From the NCBI GenBank assembly GCA_029216955.1, contig JANAVB010003999.1, positions 2,594,163 through 2,658,162 on the forward strand: a DNA stretch of 64,000 bases, given 5' to 3'. The notes under the pieces are model-generated. The model was not told the origin of the DNA, made no database searches, and worked only from the letters and a program-made list of their open reading frames with translations. A program made the translations under genes and the position numbers. The stretch is from Iris pallida. Its lineage: Eukaryota > Streptophyta > Magnoliopsida > Asparagales > Iridaceae. Below, piece by piece: positions 44,702-59,570 of this stretch (position 1 is its first letter; the number at the start of each line of letters is the position of its first letter).

Positions 44702-45376
44702 AATTTCGTGTCCGTTTGGTGTCCGTATCGGACACGTGTCGTATTGTATGTAAGGTGTTCGATGAAATGCCTCTATGAATTGAATGTTAATATTTTTCGA
44801 AACAAATTATATATTTGGATAGCTCTTTATATGTAGATTATGTTTGTTTATGATTGAGCACGATTCTGTAGATTTTTTGTGTCCAAAACGGACACGCACC
44901 ACGTGCACGACACAGCGCACAGGCACCGTACGGCTGTCCTGCTGCTAGACCTTGATTACGGACACGACACGCAATGTTTTGACACCAAATTTTGTGGATA
45001 CTTCCCTCTAGTGACTGACACGACATATGTAAAATTTCAGGGGATCTCGTTTTGTGTGCACGGAGGAAATCGACCCGCACTAGGTTTGCACACCCACACG
45101 CGCGTGCACAGACACGTTCGGATACGCGTCTCGTGCACGCGACACGATCCACATGGACACTGTGCAGGCTGTGGAACACACTCTCCTAGTCCTGACGAAC
45201 ACTTAGACACGTGCACGTGACCTATTATTCACTGTGTCGTGTCCTTGGTGGCTCGACACTTCAGCACGAGGCTTGGCTACACTGTGTACTGTTATTCCTG
45301 TTTTGGTGGTTTGGACACTTCGTGTCCACTTGTGTGGACACAAGAACACTCACCCAGGCACGTACACATGTACACA
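44702..45376 (+). repeat. GGACACG/CGTGTCC-rich leader block of LTR 'a'
   Basis: Words such as GGACACG, GACACGAC and GTGCACG recur in both orientations through about 670 bp. ORFs over it have no family match. Confidence 0.65.
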
Positions 45377-47339
45377 CTATTTACCAACCTTTTTAATCGC
45401 ATATTGATTGTTAATTTCAATTCGAATTGGGGAAATCCCTATTTTCTGATACGGCTGTCGAGTATCAGTCCAAGAATTCAATTCCAAGTTGTTTTCGAAG
45501 TTTAAATGTTTTGATTATGATTTTAAATCACTAATTAGGTCCTAGACATGTTTTATGATCTCTTATTAATTGATTATTACCTTTTAGTTTGGGTTATTGC
45601 CGTGGAATAGGAATTTCGAATGCACATGGCTGATACTTAACTGTTAGTTGGTTCTAAGGTTTTAAATAAGGTTTAAACTATTTTGTTGTGTGTTAATTCG
45701 ATGTAGATGAACCTATATACATCTGGGGTTGGCTACATGTTAGAGTGAATGCATTGTGAATATTCTGAGCTGATATATTGACAGGGATAACCTGAGAATT
45801 TGAATTTAACTGCCACACACTCATTCTTGCACACACTTGCATACATTGCCTATATTTCACTGTACCCTTATTTCATTCATTTCATGTACTGCACATTCAA
45901 GCAGCCCTGCATTTACCTGATACTTTCATTTCATCCTTCCTTGTACTTCATACACACCAGTGTCCACATATCTTCTCTGCCTGCTTTAGTGATTCTTGTC
46001 CATAACATGTCTGTTCTTTAGTTGTATTGGTTCAGTCCATTATTTTGGTCGAGCCCCACATCCATATGCATATCCTGCATATCCCTTGAGCCCTGCAAAC
46101 ATTTGAACATGTTCTGCATATGCCATTCATCAGTTTTGATGATGCAGTCCATGTTCATATCTGGGACTCCAGTTCCTACATGGTTCCAGGTTAGTTCATG
46201 TATCCCATGACCACCCCTCTTCTAAATTATTAACCCACATCACCAGGTATGTACCCACATCAGAAAAATCCATGTATCATTAGGATTCAATCATTTAAGT
46301 TCACTTCTCAAGTTGTGTTAGCTCACGACCATTGCATTAGATCAGTCAGTATAAGTTTATACATGTAGGATTTCATCTTTTTGAGTAGCAGTCGATGTGA
46401 TGTACTGCATTTCTCTTGTTCAAACAGTTGAACATCCTACCCATTTTCTGTCCTGCCACTACTTCAGTTGATGTCCTACATCACCCTCACACTATTTTGA
46501 ACTCCTAAACTTCACAGATGTTCACACACATCCTGTCTTCTATAACCTGTGAATTCACAGATGAACACACAACCCCCCCCCTTGCATGCTGATTTGGTTT
46601 TCAGGTTCATATATATAGGAGAGGCTAGTGTTTTGTTTGGGACTTGCACATATATATATATAGATGTGAAGTTCATTTAGTCATGTATGCATCTATGTAA
46701 ATATTCATGGTGATATCAGTAAGGTACTTAGGGTCACCTTGAGTTTGATATTACAGTTGAAATACCCTGAGTTATGCTTGAGTTGTTGAGTTAATTTCCC
46801 AGTTTACCTGAGATTTAGACCAGCACATGAAATTTGAGAATTGATATGGGTTGGGCACTCACATGCTCACACAAACACACAATTTGATTCCAGTCACTTG
46901 CACATTGTTCACCCACACACCCCTGTTTTCTGAAATTGACACTCAACCATGTTGTATCACATATACACACATGTAACACCCTGTCCTTCCTGTCACTAGA
47001 CACACACAACCCCCCCTTACACCATTATGTGTACACACACTATGATATGCTTGTATACATGTACTCCACTCTTCCTCTTTCACTCTCTATATCTAAAGTG
47101 TATATTTACATGAATGCTTGATTAGGATTTCTTAGTATTGTGATACCTTATCTATATCCATGTATATATGTGTATGCTACCTAGTACCAATACCTATATA
47201 GCTACCCTATGTGTATATATATATTTGAATGTGACATATATTGATTTGTATAATATATGCATATAAGGTTTTGTTATATGTGAGGAATAGTTTAGGCTAT
47301 GGTAGTATACTAGTGTGGGTTGTATGGTATTTTGGTTAG

Positions 47340-47640
47340 AGACCTAGATTGACTTGTTCAGCCAAGGTTAGACAAACCGGGACTAGTTTGACCTTGTTTA
47401 ACCTAACTAGACTGGAGTTGACCTAGTTTGACTGTTAGGTTGACTAGTTGACCAAGGTTTGACAATTTAGCTAGATATTGACTTGGTTTGACCCAGAGTT
47501 GACCAAGAGTTGACTTAACCTAGATTAGACTTGAGGGGACCAAGTGTGACCTAGTTTGACCTAGACAGTTGACCAGGGTTGACTTAGAGTTGACTTTGAC
47601 CTAGATTGGCCTAGAATTCATGTAGATTGCATCGTAAACT
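47340..47640 (+). repeat. TTGAC[C/T] cluster in LTR 'a'
   Basis: Roughly fifteen TTGACC/TTGACT words occur in 300 bp, mostly as AGTTGACCTAG or GTTTGACC. TTGAC[C/T] is the core of the W-box bound by WRKY factors; use as such here is unproven. Confidence 0.8.
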
Positions 47641-49554
47641 TTATTTACCTTGTTTTAAACATATTATAACCTGTACTGCTCTATTTAGGACATTGTGACT
47701 CTGGTGCCGACATCTGACATTATACTACTCTTTTCAGAGTATCAGGCGAGTACATTCTCTGATAGTTCTTTCATTTATTTGTCAATTACTGTATTTCAGT
47801 TCTAGTTAGCTGTATGTGATTCTCTGTTACAAACATGTACTGTTATTTCTGGATTCATGTATACGACGCATATTTATTTTCTGGCCTCTATTACTGGTAT
47901 CATCATTTCCGGCTTCTATTACTGGAATCATTTACTGGAATCACCCCGGAATCATTTACTGGTATCATTGTACTTGGCTGGACTCATCTTGAATTATTGT
48001 GTCGGAATTCTGGATTCACTTGCTGGGAGGGGAAATACTAGAGTAAGACATGTAGACATACCCCATTACTGGAATCACCCCTAATGGAATCTACTGGAAT
48101 GATAGCCATCTCACACCCGGCCAGGTGTGTGATGTGCCGGATTACCCATAGCCATTTACATGTCGATCTCGATATTTTAAAACACACTGCTAGAGTATAG
48201 GCTAGACTCACCCTGGAATTATTGATCACTATGACTGGAATCGTCCCTTGCTGGATTCATCTTGTATGAGATTCATCTTGTACTGGACTTACATTGGAGT
48301 TACACTGGTCTACATTGTTGCCTGGACTTTATATCATATTACCCTGGTTCAGCTAGTTCTATTTTTACAGTTTTTATTGCTATGATTCTTCTCTTGTTTA
48401 GTATTTACTTTCCTTGCACTTTATCTGTCTTTCTTACCATCACCTGAATATAAACTGCCATTTTTCATCAATACAACTGTCTATAACTGCTTTATAGTTC
48501 TCTGTCATTTACTTGGGTTTACTAGATGAGATATGCTCGTTCCTGTCCTGACTGGACCTGTTGAAAATTTTACAGATGATTGCCCTGAGGACACATGCCC
48601 TACATTTTACTGAGGAGATGGCTTAGCTACCTATGGCCCCGACACTCAGGAGTGATCAGGATTTAGTCTAGTAGACTTGCATTTATTTTTATTTAGAGCT
48701 TGTTGTATAGAATTGAGACTTGAGATGTATTTGAGATTATTCAGATGTTGTTATTATTTCAGTATTTATTTTTGTCTTCAAATTCTTTGTTACAATTCTG
48801 TGTTATCTTATCGTGCTTAGACTGTGATTGAGATACACCTTATCTTATACTTGTCCTCCGTTCGGAGTTGATCATGATGAGTACATTATATACTTGTCAC
48901 CCCCAGTTTTTCAAATTAGGGATATTTTCATCATTTTCAAGTTTTAAAATATTTTAGGAATTTTATTTGATTTTATATGATTTTTAGGAATTTATTTGAG
49001 TCGGTTTGAATTTTATCCAATTCGGACCCAATTTGGAGACCCGGGTAGCCTGGACCCTAGTGGGACCCCCATACTAGCTGGGCTTAGCCCATGTACCATT
49101 ATAAATAGGCTAGAAATTATTAACCTAACTTCCATGGCTTAATTAGTCAATTTAGAGACTTAATTAGTCGTTTAAAATCAAACCGAAATCAAACCGAACC
49201 AACCCGATTTCAATTTGAACCAAACTTAGGTTATTGGGTTGTGGGCTATTGGATCCCAACCCAATAGCCCTTGGATGGGGTGGCCGGCCATGGCTTAAGT
49301 CCCCCCCCCCTTTTTCTTTGTTACTTCTTCCCAAAGCAATTCTTCTTCTTCAAATTCTTCCTTTCTTTTTCCAAGTCTTCCTCCTCCAAAGCAAGTTAGG
49401 TATGCCATTAAACCCTCCATTAATTCTCCTTTCCATTTTTGTCATTTACATTAAGTGTAGAGAATTCAATTCTCTACACTTTGCCCCTATTTTGTAGGTT
49501 TTTCTCTAGAGTTTGGTTAAGTGGTTAATTAAGGATGTTTATATGTTAATGGTG

Positions 49555-50060
<506 letters not shown>

Positions 50061-50107
50061 AGAGGAGGGAGTGAAGTAGGAGGATTAAGAGGAGAAGAAG
50101 AAGAGGA

Positions 50108-50285
50108 TTAGCAGCAGCAGCAGTGGCTGCTAGCAGCAGGCAGCAGCTGCACTAGCAGTGGCAGCAGCAGCTGCACTAGCAGTGGCAGCAGCAGCTGCAC
50201 TAGCATTAGCAGCAGCAGCTGCATTAGCGAGCAGCAGCAGCAGCAGCCTGCAGAGCAGGCAGCAGCAGCAGCAGGAGCTGCCCCA
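50108..50285 (+). repeat. GCAGCAGCAGCTGCACTA minisatellite in LTR 'b'
   Basis: An 18-30 bp unit of GCAGCAG...CTGCACTAGCA type repeats several times; one frame reads poly-Ala/Leu, then Ser. It occupies the same leader position as the other LTR minisatellites. Confidence 0.85.
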
Positions 50286-51094
50286 GGCAGCTCCTTCCCC
50301 CCCTTGTGACCCCCTTGTACACTATAAACCCCCCCCCTTTTAGTATATATGTAGGTATATATATATAGATATATATGTGTTGATATAGAGAGGAATAGAT
50401 AAGAAATTAGATAGAAGAGGAAAGTATTTTGGTAGTTAAGAATGAGAAGAGGAGTTTAGAATTTGAATATAGAGAAGAGGAAAACTAGAGAAGTTAGATC
50501 AAGAAGTAGAGAGTAGAAAAGAGGAGTATGAGGAGGAATTAGATTTAGGAAAATAAAGAGAAGAAGTTAAGAAGGAGAAGAGCTAGAATAGAGGGTTAAA
50601 GAAGAGGTTGGGTGCGAGGCCAAAAGAGAAGATTTTGGTAGAAATCGAGTTAGAGGGCGAAATTGAGCCCGGGGCATCGGATCGCGATGAAACTTGACAT
50701 AGACCTAGAATACGTGATTTAGATTTTGCGGGTAAGCTCCCGGGTGGAAATCGGGGTCATAGGGCGTCGGTATCGCGCCGTGTCAGTGCGTATCTCGAAA
50801 TCTTCGAGATATCTGCAACGGGCCGTAAGGTGGACTAGACGTCTACTTTACTTAGGTATTATGGTAGATAACGAACCTATAGGATAGTACCCTACTATGC
50901 TAGGGAGATCGGGTCAAAATAACTAGCGTAGGTAGGCTAACGGGGTTATCGCCGAGGGTAGAATTTTATCCTTAAAAAGGGTAAAATAGGGATTTGGCCC
51001 ACGGCCAAGATTCGAGTTTCCAAGTCCAAGATGGACTTGGATATGGATTGTATAGGTTGGTAATAAGCAGATTTAGCCATCTAAACCTAGTCTT

Positions 51095-51385
51095 GGACCC
51101 GGTTGACCACGGTTGACTTTTTGGACTAAAAGTCAACTATGAGTCAACTCTTTACCCAAATTAGTTCCAAATTCAATTTAACTTGGACAGTTGACTAAAA
51201 GTCAACTATTAGTCACCAGTAACATAGGGTTGACCTAGAGTTGACCTAGAGTTGACCAGAGTTGACCTGTTGACCAAAAGTCAACGGTAAGCCAGTTTTT
51301 GACCTAGATTGATCCGGTTTAACTTCTAATGTTCCCCCATGACCAAGATTGACCCGACTAGACATGTCTTGACCTAGAATGACTA
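51095..51385 (+). repeat. TTGAC[C/T] cluster in LTR 'b'
   Basis: About fifteen TTGACY or RGTCAA words occur in 290 bp, in both orientations. It lies about 70-100 bp before a CAGGCGAGTACATTC motif (51511), as in LTR 'a'. Confidence 0.8.
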
Positions 51386-53984
51386 AATAGGGTTTATTTT
51401 GATTTAACTTTACTTCCTAAACTTAGTATTGATACGTCTTGTTCTCTATAGGTCCGCGAGACACTGCGGTTGATCCAGTCGACGTATTTTATCATCCTAC
51501 AGGCGAGTACATTCTCTGATACTTATTCCCAATTTATGATAACTGTTATGATTCATGTACTTAGTGTTGATATGCTTATTTCCGACACATGGTTCTCACG
51601 GATTGGTATTCTTGGATCCCGACGAGAGATGTTTTCTCCTTCTTAGGTTGGGATATATTGTGCAAGCACCCTTGTAGCTCTTGCTCGATATATGGTCACT
51701 GATTCTAGAGAAGGCTAGCTACCTTCCCATTAGAATCCCGTGCAGTGACGTGTCCTGTTTGGATCCATTCTACCAGTTGGGGTAGGGGGAGTAGTAGCGT
51801 AGGCCTGTGATCATATCCCCTTGTATTCTTGAACAGTGTGAGTCATATACCGCACTTATGACTTGCCAGGCCGATTCTCGACAGGTTCCCAAGCCGATCA
51901 CAAGCTGAAACTATTATTCACACACATTGGATATATAGCTTACCTTGATTGTGTACATGCCATGATCCCGTTCTATTTTCTTGTTCTAGCTCTAGCTTTA
52001 CAGCTTACCATGCCATGATACATACATGTACACCCCATGATTCATTATATATGCTCTATTTACAGTCTTATAGCTTTTATTCTATATTGAGATCTGTTAT
52101 GAGATATATGTACTCGTTCCATCCTGACTGGACTGTTGATAAAATATTACAGATTTCGACGAGAGAGATTGCAGTACCTACTACGGTCCGGACGACGTAG
52201 TGGGCCTAGACTTGGTCCCGCAGGGCGTAGCTCCGCCTGACGAGACCATACCACTTGTATAGTTTAGAGTAGGTCTTTGTACTGGACTTAGTATCCAGTT
52301 ACTTTTTGAGACTGTACTACTTTTGAGACTGTATTTATATATGGACTGTATTAGAGACTGGACATTGTATATTCTTTGTTTCTGGACTTGACAGGTTATA
52401 TTTTCTCGTCTTGTTGTCTTTATCTTTCAGTCTTTACTTTTCGTCTTAGAGTTGTGATTGAGCATTATATATATTCATTGCTTGTCCTCCGTTCGGAGTT
52501 GACTATATTCTCGACAGGTTTTGTTATATAAATAAACTGTTGTCAGACTAGAAAATACACAGCGTTCCACGCCGTTTTTTCCGGTGAGGGCTGGGCGTTG
52601 TCGCGTCACGTGCCCTTGTAGCGGGTGTGGGTCGTGATAATACTGCATGAGTTGATGGTTAGTTAGAGACTTAGAACAGCGTTCTACTGCCGACACTGCG
52701 GCATAGGCTGGGCGCTGTTACGTACTCGTACCCTCACAGTGGGTGCGGGTCATGACATATACTCTCCGAATGGAGGTGAAATAGCAATACAGTCTCAATC
52801 ACAAATACAAAACTAAGGTAGATAGCATGGAAGAGAAATATGATAGATAAAACAGGAAATGAGTCCGAGATGCGCACAAGTCCAGAGCTATACACAACAA
52901 CCCAGAGTCACAGAAAAGATACTACAATCTGAAAATACTATCTGGCTCGCAGGCCAGGCAAATCTAACTAGACTACACTACTCAGGGTGAACAAAGTCTA
53001 GTGGCTCTACCAACAAGCCACAGTCCAGGTCTACTCCGTCTAACCCGTCCCCATAATAGGTCGGACAATCTGCCAGAGAATCATCTGTAATATATCAACG
53101 GTATCCTGTCAGAAAAATGAGCGAGTACAAACACCAACATCAGTTCCATATGAATTGACAAATTTTATAAGAGACAATGTAATGAAATACAAGACAAAAT
53201 CAACAGAAAATATATATCAAGATGTGAGTACTGAATATGATGACAATATGTATGTAGGATTGCTTAGGAACTATACGGAAGCCGAGTTACAACCCTTAAA
53301 CCAAACGAGGACCGGGATTGTAACTCTTCTCCCGAACAGAACTTAGCCTCCTAGGATAAATAAATATAAAATGTGCCTTGAACTATTAGTGTGTTATGTG
53401 ATCGACTTGGAAAAACATGTTCAGGTTTTCCATCTGACCGGCTACGAACAAATAACAAGTGTGAAGCAACACGTGTGAAGATAAGCCCGGTCACCATGGA
53501 AAGTTGTGAACAAGTAGCTATGGACAAGTGTCGAGTACAAGTGTGAAGAACAAGTGGGTATTTTGATCACACAACCACTAATAACTCCCCATCTCCGAAT
53601 AGTATAAAGGATCCGGACATAACACGTCATGACACGGGATTCAAAAATAGGTGATCAGCCCACTCCCAAGTCCATGTCTATACAAGTAAAAGTAACAAAT
53701 CGAGTCATGTACCAATATACCAAGTAATCCGGGAACAATATCTCATGACAGGATCCGACATATACTAGTCCGTGAAATATCGTGTCTGGAAATCAAGTAA
53801 GACACTACAACTGAATCAGATATAGTAGATATCAAGACAATGAAAACTATCAGTGAATGTACTCGCCTGTGGTCCTGAGCTGATAAAGTGAACAGACGCT
53901 CAGAGTAATCACAGACCTATAGATGAGATGTCATGAGTCCAAACAGGATTTAATAATGAAAGAAAATCTAATTTAGTCATGATA

Positions 53985-54270
53985 TGCAAGTCTAAGTCAA
54001 AACTAGGTCAAACCAAGTCACACCAAGCTAAACTAGGTCATACTGAGCCAAACTGGGTCATACTAGGACAACCAAGGTCAAACAGGGTCACAAGAAGTCA
54101 ATCCAAGTCAAACTAGGTCAATCTGGGTCAAGGGTTGACTTATAAGTCAATTGATTTTTAGTCAACTGGTCAACTCTGTTTGGTTTCGGTCAATTCTAAG
54201 TCAAGTGTTGACATGAAGTTGACTTTTGGTCAAAAAGTCAACTCTTGGTCAACGGAGGTCAAGACTAGCC
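53985..54270 (-). repeat. TTGAC[C/T] cluster in the gag-only element's LTR
   Basis: About eighteen RGTCAA/TTGACY words occur in 285 bp. On the minus strand the order (cluster, then CAGGCGAGTACATTC near 53850-53870) matches LTRs 'a' and 'b'. Confidence 0.8.
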
Positions 54271-54689
54271 TAAACTACCCTCATCTAGTCATTACCTACC
54301 AAGGCAACTTATTTCTAAGTCCATCTTAGAAGCCAAACTCAATATCTTAACAATACCCTATTACCTACATTTACCCTTCACAAGGTAAATACCAATACCT
54401 TGCCCATTACAAAGGAAACCCCGCTAATCCTCAAGATACTAGCCTAGGCTCCTTAGGGTAGCTAGATACTATCCTATCTAGGATTTACCTACCAAGAACT
54501 ACGGGTTTCCTAGATATATAGTCCATCTTAGGACACATGTTGGTTATCCTCATTACCTTACCCTTATCTCATTCTCACATCTAACTAACCATTCACACAC
54601 ACAAACTCACTCACTCATTCACACATAACACCCATGATACCACACTTATAGGTTCTCCTATAGGCTCACATATAGGCTCTCCTATAGGC

Positions 54690-54695
54690 TATTAG

Positions 54696-54762
<67 letters not shown>

Positions 54763-55300
54763 CTCTAGACACTTATATAAACTCACACAAACACACACAC
54801 ACATAGGCTTATAGGGCTGTCCATTTTTGGACTGATATATGGGGGTTTAAGTGTAGCTAATATGCTGAAATGAGGACAGTCTTAGGACAGGTTTTGGACT
54901 GGTTTGGGCTGCCATTTATGGCTGAAATGGGACAGCTATAGGCTGTCCAAATGGGGTCAAAACAGGCTGAATTGTGGACTGGTTTGATGGCTGGAATAGG
55001 GACCAGTTAAGGACAGGTTTTGGGGTGTTTATGGGCTGGTATGTGGCAGCTATAGGCTGCCCAAAGGGCTGGTATGGGACAGCTACTAAGGCTGGAATGC
55101 ACAGCCCATTACTCCCCCTTTTCCACTCTCTATTTCACTCATAAACACTCCTCTCATCTCCCACTCAAAATCCATTCTCTCTATCAATCTCTCTATACAA
55201 ATCTCTACTCCCCACTCTCACTCTCTAATCACATTCTCTACTTTCCCTTCTCCTCTCTATATCCTCCACACACACACATACATATATACTTATCCACACA

Positions 55301-55356
<56 letters not shown>

Positions 55357-55360
55357 CACA
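54690..55360 (-). repeat. Leader repeat block of the gag-only element's LTR
   Basis: It contains (TA)n (54698-54760), a GGCTGTCC/GGACAGCTATAGGCTG-rich block (54810-55090) and (CA)n(TA)n (55265-55357). It occupies the leader position on the minus strand. Confidence 0.7.
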
Positions 55361-57095
55361 TACACTCCAAAACATCCCAAAACCTATCCGAATATCCCAA
55401 TCCTCACAAGTCTACCCTTTAGGGCCTAGACATGTACCCCACACAAGCAATCTAACACGCGCACGCAAGCGAAAACGAGAAACGAGACCCGAATGGCCAA
55501 AAGGCCATTCTGGCGACTCCGGAGTGTCCGACTCGCGATACCACGCGATACGGACACCAAACCTATCCGAAATCGACCCAAACTCTACCCACGAGTTCTA
55601 AATAATTATTAGAACCTATTCTAAGTGCTAACTTGTCTATTCTAGTGTTGGTGCAAAAAGTCACCCGTGTGTTGGAACCCGAAAACCCCGAAAAAGCCTA
55701 TTTTTATGATTTCTCGCGAAACGACCCCACGTATCCAAATATGGACACGTACCTAGCCTCATCTCACCCAAAATAACCTAATTAGGTCTAAATATGCTAG
55801 GGGCAACACCCAAATATGTAAATTTAGGGTTTTTCCCAAAATTGGCACTAAACCTAGCCCGAAAGTCCCAAATTGAGTCCAATGGGTTCCAAACCTCTTC
55901 TAATGGGTTATCCTACACCTCGGACATCCTCTAATATGCAAATAACACTAATTAGGAGCAATGACAAGATTTAGAGTTAGGGTTTACCTCTTGGGAGTTG
56001 GAATCCCAAGAAAAAGCCCAAAAATTGGTTCTTTTTGGGTCAAAGCCAAATCTAAGCTTCCAACTCCTCCATGTTAGGTTCTACCTAGATAAAAATCATA
56101 AATAAGAGATAAAAAATGGTTAACACCAAGATTAGAGAGAGATCTAGATTATAGAAGAGAATTAGAAGAGATTTGACTTACTTTGGAGCTTAAAATCCAA
56201 AAGAAAAAGAAGGAGTTTTTTGTAGAATGAGAGAAATGAAGAGAAAGAGAGTTTTCTTGCAATGAGAAGAAGAGAGGGGGGTGCTAGCTGCTATCGGCCA
56301 TATTTTAGAGAGTTGGGGGCATTTGGTAAGTTACTAAAATGCCCTCCAAGTCAAAGAAATGAGTGGTTTTGAGTTGGGGTCAAAATGGTAACTTGAAAAC
56401 TCCTAATTTCGAGTTCTAAATCTAATTCTAATCCCTAATCCCACTAAAATTAAATGTGATTAGTAAAATATAAATATTTTGATTTGGTAATAAGAAGTTG
56501 GTCGGGTCTAGTTGGGTCCAAAATTGATTCGGGTCGCTAGTACAAGTCAAAATGAGACAAAACTCAACCCGATCAAATAAAACCCCAAAACACAATATTA
56601 ATAAATAATTATTCATAAAATATTAGAATATTGAAAATGACAAATTTGCCCTCAATTTTGAAAAGTGGAGGTGACAAATCTATCCACCTTAAAAAAATTT
56701 CGTCCTCGAAATTAAAACAAAGCAATCACAGAAAATCATGCAGTTCGATAATCAGATGCGTCTGTCCAAAATTATGATACTCAGAATCTCCGTCATGCTA
56801 GTGAGCAAGGCTACGATAATCACAGAGTCCTTGACAAAGGTACATACCTCTAGAATTATGGTATTTAAAATTTTTGCATTGCCGCATGCTTGGCAGCAAA
56901 AATCTTAAATTCCCAAACCCGAGAAATACATCCATAATCCGACTATATGTCCTTACTATGCCTGCTAGCATGACCCTAGAGGATTCTAAAATCTCATAAT
57001 TGAGACGACCTAGCCCATATGACTTATCTCAGAAGAATATCACATCACAAGAACAAAATTTTATCAAATGATCAAGGAACAGATGGAAACGAATT

Positions 57096-58520
57096 TCAAG
57101 ACAGTTTAAAAGGAGGCAAATGCGGAAATGAGATCGAAAGATTAGAACCTGCTATCTGCTCTGCTACCGCCTGAGTGGGCTCAACTGCCATGGTGAAAGC
57201 ACGCCCCTGCTGGCCTCCTCTAGCCTCCTGCACTCTGTCATGGCATGCCTGTCTGGCTGCACGGGCAGCACAGTTCTTCATCTGGTGACCTAGAGCTCCA
57301 CAGAATAAACAAACTCCCAGCCTTATTCTGCAAACCTCCTGGGTGTGCCCCATCTTCTTACAGAAGGCACACTGGATGGCCTGCCTCTGGCCCTGTTCCT
57401 GGTGCTGCTGGGCACGCACTGGTGCCTACTGAAACTGTAACTGAGGCTACTGCTGAAACTTCCTCTACTGGAAATGAGGGTGCTTCGCCGGCCCCGCACT
57501 CGAGCTCGCTCCTAGAACGTCGCTGTCCCTCTTCGGCTTGAGGCCGAAGTCCTCCTCTGAAATCTGCGCCTCCATAAGGATCTGCTCGAAGGTCGCGTCA
57601 CGTCGCCCAGAGGTACGAGTGTGTACTGCATGGATAAGACCCCTCCGGAACTTGCGGGCCTTGTACCCCTCGTCCTGGATCAGACCCGGTGCAAACATAC
57701 GAAGGCTGAAGAACTCCGCTGCATACTCGTCCACCGACGAGTTTCCCTGCTCCAATGCGACGAACTGGGCCTCCAGAGCTGTCAAGGCCACATCTGGGTA
57801 GAACTTCTCCTTAAAGACCTTCCTGAAGCTCTCCCAAGTCAAACCCCTTACCGACGCACGAGGATCCGTGCGAAACCAAGTCAGCGCTATATCAAAAAAC
57901 TGGCTCGCTGCAGACGTCATCCAAAGCCCTCTCAGAACCTCTGCCAACTCCAGGCTCCGCTGGACATCCTCCAACCAGTCATCCACGTACAGGATACCCT
58001 CGGTAACCTTGAACTTCCTCGGTTTCATCTTCTTGAAGTCTAGGTGTGTGCCAGGCCTTCCCTGACCCTGCTGCTGGACTGTGGCGCCCGTAACTGTACC
58101 CGGTGCAACCCTCTCTACTGCTGCCATCGTCAGCTGGTGTGAGTTCTCCATGCTCTGTCGCAACACCTCTATCTGGCAGTGGGACGCATCGGCCTGATGC
58201 TGCTGTGCCTCGGCCTGTGCTTTCTGGGTCTGCAACATCTGCTGCAGAAGGGCCATCATCTGCTGAGTATCAGTCGATAGCGGAGGCTGCGGAGGAAGAG
58301 TATCAGGAATGACTATGGATGGTCTCACTGCTGGAGGTGGAAGACCTCCTAGAATCGTCACTGCTACTCCCGTAGCCGTAGGTTGAAGTCCTATTGGATC
58401 GGACCTCTCTGGAACTGCACTAGGCCCTGCTGCCTGAGAACGAGTCACTGTCATCCTGAAGATGAATTGAACCCAAGAGATCAATATAGCACAAGATAAG
58501 ATATTTTCAAAGGAGGACAA
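57096..58520 (-). pseudogene. Ty3/gypsy Gag with two zinc knuckles, three amber stops
   Basis: The first frame (58520-57465) starts best at MTVTRSQAAG; an upstream in-frame Met gives a longer N-terminus. The retrotransposon Gag domain shows FKKMKPRKFKV, WESFRKVFKEKFYP and ALEQGNSSVDEYAAEF. After three in-frame TAG codons within about 50 bp the same frame continues to 57096. That part has two CX2CX4HX4C knuckles, CAFCKKMGHTQEVC and CLFCGALGHQMKNC. Each TAG follows a CAG in a Gln-rich linker, consistent with CAG-to-TAG changes. No pol follows. Confidence 0.85.
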
Positions 58521-58713
58521 TTGAATTCAAATGCAAGAAGAGTTGTCATGGTAGTCAAAAGATCATAATTTTTCCTAAAATATGATTGAGTAACTCCTAT
58601 CATATCCTAGATCCTACGTCCTAATCGCAGGCTCATAATTAGTACTCTAAGTCGAGCACCATTACGAGATCGCACTAATCGCGACACTGACCTGCATGGG
58701 CCGCCACAAAAAT

Positions 58714-59570
58714 GTGTCACGATCCGCACCCTGAAGAGGGGCACGAGCACGTGGTTACGTCCAGCCTACGCCGCAGTATCAGCGGTAGAACGCTGTATAT
58801 AGGGTCTGTAAATACTACGACTAAAACAGATAAAGGTACCTGTATAGTATATACTCTCCGAATGGAGGTGATATAGCAATATAGTCTCAATCACAAATAC
58901 AAAACTAAGGTAGATAGCATGGAAGAGAAATATGATAGATAAAACAGGAAATGAGTCCGAGATGCACACAAGTCCAGAGCTATACACAACAACCCAGAGT
59001 CACAGAAAATATATATAAGATACTACAATCTGAAAATACTAGCTGGCTCGCAGGCCAGGCAAATTTCTAACTAGACTACACTACTCAGAGTGAGCAAAGT
59101 CTAGTGGCTCTACCAACAAGCCACAATCCAGGTCTACTCCGTCTAACCCGTCCCCATAATAGGTCGGACAATCTGCCTAAGAATCATCTGTAATATATCA
59201 ACGATATCCTGTCAGAAAAATGGGCAAGTACAAACACCAATAGCAGTTCCATATGAATTGACAAATTCTATAAGAGACAGTGCAATGAAATACAAGACAA
59301 AATCAACAGGAAATATATATCAAGATGTGAGTACTGAATATGATGACAATATGTATGTAGGATTGCTTAGGAACTATACGGAAGCCGAGTTACAACCCTT
59401 AAACCAAACGAGAACCGGGATTGTAACTCTTCTCCCGAACAGAACTTAGCCTCCTAGGATAAATAAATATAAAAGGTGCCTTGAACTATTAGTGTGTTAT
59501 GTGATCGGCTTGGGAAAACATGTTCAGGCTTTCCATCTGACCGGCTACGAACAAATAACAAGTGTGAAGA
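58714..59570 (-). mobile_element. 5' LTR (partial) of the gag-only element
   Basis: It is nearly identical to 43634-43773 joined to 52763-53464. It breaks at AAGTGTGAAGA, where another LTR starts (TGTCACTCCCC). Its remainder is beyond the window. Confidence 0.88.

Noticed and set aside
50158..50343. Poly-Ala/Leu ORF
   Set aside because: It is a translation of the GCAGCAG array in LTR 'b'.
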